Assembly (NCBI RefSeq): GCF_902459565.1
Contig: NZ_CABPSN010000008.1
Span: 124,001 to 188,000 of the forward strand
Reading direction: 5' to 3'
Length of the DNA: 64,000 bases
Source of the DNA: Pandoraea aquatica
GTDB taxonomy: Bacteria > Pseudomonadota > Gammaproteobacteria > Burkholderiales > Burkholderiaceae
The position numbers and the translations under genes are program-made. Of this stretch, positions 17,242-25,189 are shown one piece after another; the stretch's first letter is position 1, and each line of letters starts with the position of its first letter. The notes below the pieces were generated by a model, which worked only from the letters and a program-made list of their open reading frames with translations, was not told the DNA's origin and ran no database searches.

Positions 17242-17679
17242 TCAACGATAGACGAGGACCGGAATTTTCGAGTGCACGAGCACGCGTTGCGTCTCGCTGC
17301 CGAGCAGCAGGCTGGTGAGGCCGCGCCGCCCGTGCGATGCCATCAGGATGACGTCGCACCCATGTCGTTCTGCTGCGTCGATGATGCCCAGATAGGGGGC
17401 GGGGAAGGTCGAGCTATCGCGGTCGAAGGGCACGCCCGCTGCGGCCGCCGCTTGGGCGAGATCGTCGAGATGCGCGCAGGCCTCTTCGGCGATGCGTTCG
17501 CTGAACGTGGCCGGAGCTTCGAGCACGTATTCGCTAAATGGAGAGTAGGGATACTCGGCGAGACAGCAGTAGCCGGTGACTCTGGCGTTCAGGGCGCGGG
17601 CCAGTTCGAGCCCGCCCGTCACAGCCTTTTGGGATAGCTCCGAGCCGTCGGTCGGAATGAGGATGTGGGTAAACAACAT
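17242..17679 (-). CDS. Universal stress protein (UspA family)
   Basis: Soluble 145-residue single-domain Usp protein. It begins MLFTHILIPTDGSELS, the usual family opening with the adenine-contacting Asp, and ends with the nucleotide-binding loop ASHGRRGLTSLLLGSETQRVL, close to the ATP-binding pattern of MJ0577-like members. The start at 17679 is supported by a strong GGAGGT ribosome binding site; the frame extends 13 codons further without one. It lies between the glyoxylate genes, but nothing in the sequence ties it to that pathway. Confidence 0.93.
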   Translation of the reverse strand: MLFTHILIPTDGSELSQKAVTGGLELARALNARVTGYCCLAEYPYSPFSEYVLEAPATFSERIAEEACAHLDDLAQAAAAAGVPFDRDSSTFPAPYLGIIDAAERHGCDVILMASHGRRGLTSLLLGSETQRVLVHSKIPVLVYR

Positions 17680-17981
17680 ATGACCTCCCGCAGTTGGCGT
17701 TGCTGAACACGCGTTCACAGGCTCGCGCAGGTATCACGGTCTTGCACCCAGTCCGCTGTCTTGCAGCTTCCGATGCCTTCCCGGCATCGCCTGCGGACCC
17801 TTCGCTTCGATTTTATGGCTTCGGCGCGACGCAACAACGGGGGCAAACCCGATATTGAGACGGACTATCCGCAGCAAACGTTCCGTGATGACATCCGGCT
17901 CAGGAATGGGCCGCAGCCCGCGCCCCTGCTGGCCGGACGTCTCAGGTCATGCGTCAAATCGACGCGCGTGGGCGCATATGT
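17680..17981. other. Gap between usp and the LysR gene
   Basis: About 300 bases upstream of the universal stress gene and downstream of the LysR gene, both on the minus strand. It contains a small hairpin (CGATGCC at 17771-17777 with GGCATCG at 17783-17789). I see no convincing gene or clear promoter in it. Confidence 0.4.
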
Positions 17982-18929
17982 CTACGCACTTTGATGCACG
18001 CTTTCGTGCAAATTTTGAGACGCGTCGTCTTGCCAGTACGCCGAACTGCCGTAGTGATGCCGGAGATGGTCGATGAACAGACGCACGCGCAGCGGCAGGT
18101 GGCGGCGCTGAGGAAACACGGCGTGAATGCCGATGGGCGGGGCGGCAAATGCGTCGAGCACGGTCGTCAGCCGACCGGCGCGGATGTCGTCGCCCACCTC
18201 CCACCACGAGCGCCACGCCAGTCCGTAGCCCTCCAGACACCAGTCGTGCAGCACCGCACCGTCGGTGCATTCCATCGTCCCGTTCACGCGGATGGTGACG
18301 ACCTTGCCGTCCTGCGCAAAGGTCCAGCCGCGCTGCTGGTTGGCGGTCGAGCCGAACGCAAGGCAATTGTGACGGGCGAGGTCGTCGAGCGACTCGGGAC
18401 GGCCGTGCGCCGCGAGATAGTCGGGGGACGCGACACACACACGCCGGTTCTCGCCCAGACGCAGCGAGACGAGGCTGGAGTCGGGCAACTCACCGAGTCG
18501 GATGGCGCAGTCGAAGCCCTCGTTGACCAGATCCACGAGTCGGTCCGACAGGTCGAGGGTGACGGTGACGTCCGGATGCGACGCGATGAACACGGGCAGC
18601 AGCGGGGCGACGTGGCGTCGCCCGAACCCGGCGGGGGCCGACAGTCGCAAATGCCCGCTGGCCTTCACGCCGCCGGCCGACACGGCGGCTTCGGCGTTGT
18701 GCATCTCGTTGAGAATGCGCTGGCAGTCCTCCAGAAACGCGGAGCCTTCGAAGGTCAGCGTCACGCGTCGGGTCGTGCGCACGAGCAGCTTCACGCCCAG
18801 CCGGTATTCGAGCGCGTCGATGCGCCGCCCGATCACGGCCGGGGCCACGCCTTCCAGCGCCGCAGCCCCCGACAAGCTGCCCTTGGCGGCCACGGCAACG
18901 AACGTTTCGATTTGTTTGAAGCGATCCAT
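17982..18929 (-). CDS. LysR-family transcriptional regulator
   Basis: The 315-residue protein has an N-terminal winged helix-turn-helix (residues 1-60: MDRFKQIETFVAVAAKGSLS, ALEYRLGVKLLVRTTRRVTLT) and a periplasmic-binding-protein-like effector domain (about 90-300, with LRLSAPAGFGRRHVAPLLP and GFDCAIRLGELPDSSLV). It belongs to the DmlR/CrgA-like branch by overall look. It is divergent from aceB with 232 bases between them, and two inverted repeats in that gap fit LysR-type operators, so control of malate synthase and of itself is the simplest reading. The effector is unknown. Confidence 0.92.
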   Translation of the reverse strand: MDRFKQIETFVAVAAKGSLSGAAALEGVAPAVIGRRIDALEYRLGVKLLVRTTRRVTLTFEGSAFLEDCQRILNEMHNAEAAVSAGGVKASGHLRLSAPAGFGRRHVAPLLPVFIASHPDVTVTLDLSDRLVDLVNEGFDCAIRLGELPDSSLVSLRLGENRRVCVASPDYLAAHGRPESLDDLARHNCLAFGSTANQQRGWTFAQDGKVVTIRVNGTMECTDGAVLHDWCLEGYGLAWRSWWEVGDDIRAGRLTTVLDAFAAPPIGIHAVFPQRRHLPLRVRLFIDHLRHHYGSSAYWQDDASQNLHESVHQSA

Positions 18930-18953
18930 GACGCCGATTATGTACTAAAAAGT

Positions 18954-18998
18954 CATAGATAAAGTGATTTCTATGCATCTTTATGATGATCGGCATCA
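18954..18998. promoter_or_regulatory. Candidate LysR operators between lysR and aceB
   Basis: Two inverted repeats lie side by side: CATAGA at 18954-18959 with TCTATG at 18970-18975 (10-base spacer), and TGATG at 18984-18988 with CATCA at 18994-18998 (5-base spacer). Their size and position, 25-70 bases before the LysR start in a divergent promoter region, are typical of LysR-type binding sites. Confidence 0.5.
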
Positions 18999-19161
18999 AT
19001 AATAGAATCGGCGGGCAATGCTGTCGGATCGCGCGATCCCCTGGCATTGACGGAAGTGCGCGTCCTACACGCCCAATGAGGCGTGAGGGCCCTGTGCAAA
19101 GCCCCTGATGTCCCTCCTTGCGGCGCACTCCCGAACATAAACAAGCTGTTGGAGATCCCTG

Positions 19162-20757
19162 ATGCCTTTGAGTCTGCCCCCAGGCATGCAACTGCATGTC
19201 GACGCCACCGATATCCGTCCTGAATACGAAGCCATTCTGACCCCCGAAGCGCTGGCGTTCGTCGCGAAGCTGCACCGCGCATTCGAGTCGCAACGTCAGA
19301 CGTTGCTCGCCGCCCGTGAAGCGCGCGTGGCCCGTCTGGATGCCGGTGAGGTGCCCGATTTCCTGCCTGAGACGCAGGCCATCCGTGACGGTGACTGGCG
19401 CATTGCGCCGTTGCCGGCCGCATTGCAATGCCGTCGCGTGGAGATCACGGGACCGGTCGAGCGCAAGATGATCATCAACGCGCTGAACTCGGGCGCGGAC
19501 AGCTACATGACCGACTTCGAGGACTCGAACACCCCGAACTGGCATAACCAGCTGCAAGGACAGATCAATGTGCGCGACGCCGTGCGCGGCACCATCAGCC
19601 TCGAGCAGAACGGCAAGCACTACCAATTGAACGACAAGGTCGCCACGCTGATCGTGCGTCCGCGCGGCTGGCATCTCGACGAAAAGCACGTGAGCGTGGA
19701 TGGTGTGCGCATGTCGGGCAGCCTGTTCGACTTCGGCCTGCATTTCTTCCACAACGCGAAGACGTCGCTTGAGCGTGGTTTCGGTCCTTACTACTATCTG
19801 CCGAAGCTGGAGAGCCATCTCGAAGCGCGTCTGTGGAACGACGTGTTCGTGCTCGCGCAGAACGAGCTGGGCGTGTCGCAAGGCACCATCAAGGCGACGG
19901 TGCTCGTCGAGACCGTGCTCGCGGCGTTCGAGATGGACGAAATCCTGTACGAGCTGCGCGAACACAGCTCGGGCCTGAACGCCGGTCGCTGGGACTACAT
20001 CTTCTCGTGCATCAAGAAGTTCAAGGTCGACGCCGACTTCTGTCTGGCTGATCGCAGCCGCATCAACATGACCGTGCCGTTCATGCGCGCGTACGCATTG
20101 CTGCTGCTCAAGACGTGCCATCGTCGCAATGCACCGGCGATTGGCGGCATGAGCGCACTGATCCCGATCAAGGGAGATCCTGAAGCGAACGAAAAGGCGA
20201 TGGCGGGCATTCGCAGCGACAAGGCGCGCGACGCGACTGACGGCTACGACGGTGGCTGGGTCGCGCATCCGGGGCTGGTGCCGGTCGCGATGGAAGAGTT
20301 CGTGAAGGTGCTGGGCGAGCGTCCGAACCAGATCGACAAGCAACGCGATGACGTGAGCGTCAAGGGCCGCGATCTGCTGGAGTTCAAGCCGGAAGCGCCC
20401 ATCACCGAAGCCGGGCTGCGTAACAACATCAACGTCGGTATCCACTATCTGGGGGCATGGCTGGCGGGCAACGGCTGCGTGCCGATCCACAATCTGATGG
20501 AAGACGCCGCCACCGCCGAGATTTCGCGCTCGCAGGTCTGGCAGTGGATTCGCTCGCCGAAGGGCAAGCTCGACGACGGTCGCAAGGTCACGGCCGAACT
20601 GGTACGCGAGCTGATTCCGCAGGAACTCGCCAACGTCAAGGAACTCGTGGGGCAGGTCGCACCGACGTACGACCGCGCCGCCGTGATCTTCGAGACGATG
20701 AGCACCAGTGAGGACTTCGTCGACTTCCTCACGCTGCCGCTTTACGAAGAAGTCTGA
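19162..20757 (+). CDS. aceB: Malate synthase A
   Basis: Condenses glyoxylate with acetyl-CoA to malate, the second step of the glyoxylate shunt begun by aceA. The 531-residue length and the motifs ADSYMTDFEDSNTPNW, LIVRPRGWHLDEKHV, GPYYYLPKLESHLEARLWND and VAHPGLVPVAMEEF identify the A-type rather than the longer G-type enzyme. The arginine in VRPRGWH and the Asp/Glu around NEKAMAGIRSDKARDATDGYDGG-like substrate region are expected active-site parts; this assignment follows the family. A GGAGAT ribosome binding site precedes the ATG, and a terminator follows about 85 bases after the stop. Confidence 0.98.
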   Translation: MPLSLPPGMQLHVDATDIRPEYEAILTPEALAFVAKLHRAFESQRQTLLAAREARVARLDAGEVPDFLPETQAIRDGDWRIAPLPAALQCRRVEITGPVERKMIINALNSGADSYMTDFEDSNTPNWHNQLQGQINVRDAVRGTISLEQNGKHYQLNDKVATLIVRPRGWHLDEKHVSVDGVRMSGSLFDFGLHFFHNAKTSLERGFGPYYYLPKLESHLEARLWNDVFVLAQNELGVSQGTIKATVLVETVLAAFEMDEILYELREHSSGLNAGRWDYIFSCIKKFKVDADFCLADRSRINMTVPFMRAYALLLLKTCHRRNAPAIGGMSALIPIKGDPEANEKAMAGIRSDKARDATDGYDGGWVAHPGLVPVAMEEFVKVLGERPNQIDKQRDDVSVKGRDLLEFKPEAPITEAGLRNNINVGIHYLGAWLAGNGCVPIHNLMEDAATAEISRSQVWQWIRSPKGKLDDGRKVTAELVRELIPQELANVKELVGQVAPTYDRAAVIFETMSTSEDFVDFLTLPLYEEV

Positions 20758-20842
20758 CAACGACGTCTGCCGTCACGCTGAGCAAATCACAGGTGGCATG
20801 ACGGTGCGGCGCTCGGCCGCCGGAACAGAAGAAAGGCAACGC

Positions 20843-20876
20843 AATGGGACGATGGCGACATCGTCCCATTTTGTTT
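20843..20876 (+). terminator. Intrinsic terminator of aceB
   Basis: AATGGGACGATG at 20843-20854 pairs perfectly with CATCGTCCCATT at 20859-20870 around a four-base loop, followed by TTGTTTT. Confidence 0.88.
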
Positions 20877-20969
20877 TGCGCGTGCTTTGTCTTGTTTGAG
20901 TCGCCGCGCTACACTGAACTTTGAGGTGCTGGTCCTCGTCCTACTCGTCCACGTTTTGAGAGGATGCCG

Positions 20970-22040
20970 ATGTCGCCCGATATTCCAGAGGTTCCGGAGA
21001 CTTCCGTTCATGCTGCCGATGCCGCAGCGCCGCTACACTCGTCGATGCACGCGCCTCGCGGACTCGGCAAGATCGTTGAGGAAATCCCTGCGTCGCCACG
21101 CCGTTTGTATCCCCACATCGAGCCTTTCGAGACCGGCATGCTCGACGTCGGCAACGGGCACCGCATTTATTGGGAGCGCTGTGGCAATCCGAAAGGCAAG
21201 CCGGCGGTGTTCCTGCACGGCGGCCCTGGTGGCGGCTGTTCGCCCGAGCACCGGCGATTGTTCGATCCTTCGAAGTACTGCATCACGCTGTTCGATCAGC
21301 GCGGCTGCGGACGCTCGTTGCCGCATGCGAGTCTCGACCACAACACCACATGGGATCTGGTCGACGACATCGAAGCCTTGCGCACGAAGTTCGGTTACGC
21401 GCAGTGGCTCGTTTTCGGTGGCTCGTGGGGCAGCACGCTGGCGTTGGCTTATGCGCAGGCGCATGCGAGTCGTGTGAGCGAACTGGTGATTCGCGGCATT
21501 TTCACGGTGCGTCGCGAAGAGTTGCATTGGTACTACCAGAAGGGTGCGTCGTGGCTGTTCCCGGACCGTTGGGAAAAGTTTCTCGCACCGATTCCGCTCG
21601 AAGAGCGCGGCGATCTGATGCGCGCGTATCAGAAGCGACTCACGCATCGCGACGAGGCGGTGCGCATCGAAGCGGCGCGTGCGTGGAGCATGTGGGAAGG
21701 CAGCACGATCACACTGCTGCCGGACGATCAGCTGGCCGAAGCGTTCGGCGATCCGCATTACGCGATTGCGTTTGCGCGCATCGAAAATCATTACTTCGTG
21801 AACGACGGGTTCCTGAAGCCGAATCAACTGATCGGCGGCGCGCATGTGTTGCGTGATGTCCCCGGTGTCATCGTGCAGGGTCGCTACGACGTCGCGACGC
21901 CCGCTCGTACGGCGTGGGAGCTTCACAAGGCATGGCCCGAAGCGGACTTCTACTGGGCACCGGATGCCGGTCACGCGTTTAGCGAGCTGACGATCCAGCA
22001 TTGGCTGATCGAAGCGACGGACCGATTTACAGGCGAATGA
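20970..22040 (+). CDS. pip: Proline iminopeptidase
   Basis: Alpha/beta-hydrolase of peptidase family S33 that removes N-terminal proline from peptides. Signatures are the oxyanion region FLHGGPGGGCSPEHRRLFDP, the DQRGCGRS motif and the nucleophile elbow GGSWGSTLALAYAQ, with Ser152 as the catalytic residue; VQGRYDVATPA supplies the Asp and DAGHAFSE the His of the triad. The ATG at 20970 has a well spaced AGAGG; an ATG two codons earlier overlaps that site. About 40 residues precede the conserved core. The first gene of the unrecognised cluster begins about 80 bases downstream. Confidence 0.95.
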   Translation: MSPDIPEVPETSVHAADAAAPLHSSMHAPRGLGKIVEEIPASPRRLYPHIEPFETGMLDVGNGHRIYWERCGNPKGKPAVFLHGGPGGGCSPEHRRLFDPSKYCITLFDQRGCGRSLPHASLDHNTTWDLVDDIEALRTKFGYAQWLVFGGSWGSTLALAYAQAHASRVSELVIRGIFTVRREELHWYYQKGASWLFPDRWEKFLAPIPLEERGDLMRAYQKRLTHRDEAVRIEAARAWSMWEGSTITLLPDDQLAEAFGDPHYAIAFARIENHYFVNDGFLKPNQLIGGAHVLRDVPGVIVQGRYDVATPARTAWELHKAWPEADFYWAPDAGHAFSELTIQHWLIEATDRFTGE

Positions 22041-22121
22041 GGTGTCGGCGGTTTTTTGCAATCGCGCAGGATTACAGCGTGCGATGGTGGGTCCGTTATC
22101 GCTCTGCGGACGACCGCCTTT

Positions 22122-23564
22122 ATGCTCACAGCCCTCGGTATTTTTCCTTTCCCGGCGCTAAGTGCCGAGGCCCTCACGTTCCGTGACGAATATCACGCCG
22201 TCATCGCACGCTGTATCGCCAGACTGGAGGTGCGCATTGCGTCGCCGGGCGGCGCAGTGGATTCGGACTTCGAGGCTTTTCTGGCCGAGATCAGCGCCAT
22301 CGGTGGTAGCGGTGATATCGGCGTGGCGGCTCATGTCATTTGCTCAGCACAGCGCGACGCGAAGTATTGGCGACGGCAACTGGCGCTGTGTCACATCGCG
22401 TCGTACCGCGACGGACAGAAGTACCTTGCTGACACGCGGTTCGACTATCCCGTCCGGACGGGCAAGCGCAGCCTTCGGATACTGGCGCAACTGCCGAACG
22501 AACTGCGTGCGGCGATGCTCTTTCAGACCGATGTGCCGTGGTGCTCGCCGGAGCACTCGGTCCGGCTATTCAACGACGGCTTGATTGCGCTGAGGATTCC
22601 GGGAACGCCGTGGCGCTTGCCAATCTTGCCGGCCTGTGTGACCGACGCCGCAGGCGGACTCACGCCGGAGGAGCTGACGCGGTTGATCGACACGCGGTTT
22701 GAGGGCGGTGCTTCGTTTAGCGAGCGGATCGTCGCTGGGCGAACCGGCTTGCCGAGACATGAGGGCCAGGCGCTGGCCGACTGGCATCTCAAGATCGGTG
22801 AAGACTATCTCGTTTGCCTTGACGCAATCTCCAAGGAATGGGCGACGCTGGAATTTGTGGGTGCCTGTGAGATTGCGCTGAGCGTTGGTGACTGGCCTCG
22901 TGCTATGCATGCCCTCGACAAAGTGTGGTGGGGGGTCGTGGGCTGCAGAAAGCCCGCATTCGTCTACGCGCAATGCACACGCCTGATCGACATGCTGGAC
23001 GCCAGCGGCTTTCGCTTTACGGCTGCCGAAATGGCGCTTGGGCTGGCCAAAGAGCTGGTCGGCCCCGAGTGGGTGGACATCGCCGCCGAGTTGCGTGAGC
23101 GGGCAGCCGACCGGTTGGCGATGGCGGGATTGCCGGCGGAAGACGGATTGGAATTAGATCAAACCGCGACGGCAATTCGCGAGGTGATGGATCGTGAGCG
23201 TCCAGCCTTGAGGTCGGGCAGCATGAGGTTCGGCAATTACGTCATCCAATGCGAAGGCATGCGAGATCCCTATGCAGGCATTGAATTTCTGGCCGCGTCG
23301 AATCAGGAGTGGTTGTTGATGGCGCGCAGGCATCCGACTGAGGGCAATCCGGGGGTGTTCGAATGGGTGACGTCAGCGACCGCTCTTGGCGCATCGCGCA
23401 CGCATGTGCATCCAAGGTCGAATGCCGCAATGACGGAATACGAAACGTTGCAGGGGCTTGCGGCCCTCGATGTACTTTGGTCGGGTAGTGGTAAGGCTGT
23501 CGCGTCCAGTTGGCACGGAATGCCCCGGCCACCGCGCGTGCTATCGGGCTCGCGCGTCTGGTAA
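22122..23564 (+). CDS. Unrecognised protein, module A of a four-copy family
   Basis: I do not recognise this 480-residue protein. It is one copy of a module shared with the next two genes. Conserved stretches are LALCHIASYRDGQKYL, LFNDGLIALRIPGTPWRLP, ATLEFVGACEIAL followed by GDWPRAM, the helical DASGFRFTAAEMALGLA, IREVMDRERPAL, and GLAALDVLW near the end. The middle looks helical and TPR-like (a guess). ATG 22122 is preferred because its first 40 residues align with those of the next protein; the frame is open to a TTG at 22056, which would give a signal-peptide-like N-terminus. No strong ribosome binding site is visible. Copy A is the only one lacking the GGW-GWKP element. Confidence 0.75.
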   Translation: MLTALGIFPFPALSAEALTFRDEYHAVIARCIARLEVRIASPGGAVDSDFEAFLAEISAIGGSGDIGVAAHVICSAQRDAKYWRRQLALCHIASYRDGQKYLADTRFDYPVRTGKRSLRILAQLPNELRAAMLFQTDVPWCSPEHSVRLFNDGLIALRIPGTPWRLPILPACVTDAAGGLTPEELTRLIDTRFEGGASFSERIVAGRTGLPRHEGQALADWHLKIGEDYLVCLDAISKEWATLEFVGACEIALSVGDWPRAMHALDKVWWGVVGCRKPAFVYAQCTRLIDMLDASGFRFTAAEMALGLAKELVGPEWVDIAAELRERAADRLAMAGLPAEDGLELDQTATAIREVMDRERPALRSGSMRFGNYVIQCEGMRDPYAGIEFLAASNQEWLLMARRHPTEGNPGVFEWVTSATALGASRTHVHPRSNAAMTEYETLQGLAALDVLWSGSGKAVASSWHGMPRPPRVLSGSRVW

Positions 23565-23713
23565 TCCGCTGAACATTGAAACCGGGCGTTTGGCGAGATG
23601 CGTGCCGAGGCAAACGTCGCGCTGTGCATTGACCCACGTCGTCGGTTTCTGCAATCGCGACGGCGAGCAGGGTGAGAAGGTGAGGTCGTTTCCATGTGAA
23701 AGGACACGCCATC

Positions 23714-25174
23714 ATGCAAGCGATCTTGGGGTCTGTTCTCCCGCTGCAAGCCGGGAATGTGCAAGCGTTTGTGGATCGACATCACGAGGCGCTCAATGCG
23801 GCCCTCAACACGCTGGAAGCGCAGATCGCCGACAGCCATCCCTCGCGTCGGCCGGACTTCCGTGCATTTCTCGATGCCGTCGGCCGCATAGGCGGATGGT
23901 GGGGATGGAAGCCGATATTCACGGGCAATATCGCCTCGAACGACTTCAGACAGTCGCTCGCGCATTGCCACGTAGCGGCACGTCGTGACGGGCGTGCGTA
24001 TCTCGTCGACACGAATGCCGGCTATCCCGTCGAGACCGGTCGGCACAGTCTTCGGGTGCTCGGCAGTCTCACGCCTGAGGCGCGGGCGGTCATGTTCTTT
24101 CAAACGCCCGACGTGTCGCACCGGGTGCAGGACTCGGTGACGATGTTCGACGACGGACTGATCACCTTGCGAATTCCGGGCACCGACTGGCGCGTTCCGC
24201 TGATGCCGGAGTGCTTCTCCGATGCCGAAGGCGGCGTGACGAATCACGAGCGAGAGCAATTGTTCGGCCTGAGGCCGGACGTCAGCGGTCAGACGCTGGA
24301 TGCCATGTATGTCGCGACGCGTGCTGGCTTGTCACCGGAACGGGCGCGCTCCTTGTCCGACTGGCACGTGAAACAGGGCGATGCTTACGCCGCAGCGCAC
24401 CGGGACACGCTGGCGACTTTGGAGTTTGTCAGTGCCTGCGAGATCGCGTTGAATGTGGACGACTGGTTTCGTGCGGTGAGCTGTCTTGAGCGAGCGAAGC
24501 AGCACCTCGTTCGTTGCGAAGACCTCGAATGGGCCGAGGTGGAAGGGGCGTGTCTCGTTGACATGTTCGATGCCTGCGGGCTACGTCTGACTGCTGGCGA
24601 AGTTGCCCTCGTGCTCGCACTCACGCTTCATGACCGGCACGGCTGCGCGTCGGCGGTCTCCCGGTTCAGTGATCTGGCGAGATCCCGTTACGAAGAGGCA
24701 CAACTGCCGGTTTCGCTGACGTGGGATTCGGTCGCAGTCAATCGCGGCATCCGTGAAGTTATCTGGCACCAGCAAGACGCGTTGGGTGCCGGCGGGTTGT
24801 CGTTTTTGACTTATCTGATCCAGATGGATGACGCGCGCGATCCAATCAGCTCAACTGTGTTCGAACGTCACTCGAACCAGCAATGGCAGCTCATGGACTG
24901 GAACGAGTCGACACCGGGAGGCGAGCGCATTATGAAGCTGGTCCTGTCCGACACGATCAACGAACTTGCCCCGAACGGCCGGGGGATAAATCCACGGCGC
25001 AACTGCTATTTTTGCGACGGAGACGTCATGCAGGGGCAATTTCTGCTCGATGTTCTGTTGGCTGCGAAGCGGGCGAACATGTCGGGTGGGGCGTCGCCGC
25101 GAGTTGCCTTGTCCGATGGTCACGAGGAGGGCGTTGAGGACGGCGGCGGCCTGCGACGCCGACGCAATCACTGA
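23714..25174 (+). CDS. Unrecognised protein, module B of a four-copy family
   Basis: I do not recognise this 486-residue protein. It is the clearest single copy of the module: IGGWWGWKPIFTGN near residue 62, SLAHCHVAARRDGRAYLVD, SLRVLGSLTPEARAVMFFQT, MFDDGLITLRIPGTDWRVP with LMPECFSDAEGGVT, LEFVSACEIALNVDDWF, DACGLRLTAGEVALVLA, and FLLDVLLAAKRAN near the end. It ends with a short charged tail (GGGLRRRRNH). ATG 23714 has an AAAGGA ribosome binding site nine bases upstream; a GTG at 23696 is in frame. No signal peptide or transmembrane segment is evident, so it is probably cytoplasmic. It lies 15 bases before the next family member. Confidence 0.78.
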   Translation: MQAILGSVLPLQAGNVQAFVDRHHEALNAALNTLEAQIADSHPSRRPDFRAFLDAVGRIGGWWGWKPIFTGNIASNDFRQSLAHCHVAARRDGRAYLVDTNAGYPVETGRHSLRVLGSLTPEARAVMFFQTPDVSHRVQDSVTMFDDGLITLRIPGTDWRVPLMPECFSDAEGGVTNHEREQLFGLRPDVSGQTLDAMYVATRAGLSPERARSLSDWHVKQGDAYAAAHRDTLATLEFVSACEIALNVDDWFRAVSCLERAKQHLVRCEDLEWAEVEGACLVDMFDACGLRLTAGEVALVLALTLHDRHGCASAVSRFSDLARSRYEEAQLPVSLTWDSVAVNRGIREVIWHQQDALGAGGLSFLTYLIQMDDARDPISSTVFERHSNQQWQLMDWNESTPGGERIMKLVLSDTINELAPNGRGINPRRNCYFCDGDVMQGQFLLDVLLAAKRANMSGGASPRVALSDGHEEGVEDGGGLRRRRNH

Positions 25175-25189
25175 CGTCGGGGGCTTTCT

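Noticed and set aside
18490-20760. A 756-codon open frame on the minus strand opposite aceB
   Set aside because: It is a shadow of malate synthase and part of the LysR gene in another frame; no domain or ribosome binding site.
22056-22160. Signal peptide at the N-terminus of module A
   Set aside because: It would need a TTG start and the upstream extension. The same segment aligns with the N-terminus of module B, which has no signal peptide. Not fully excluded.
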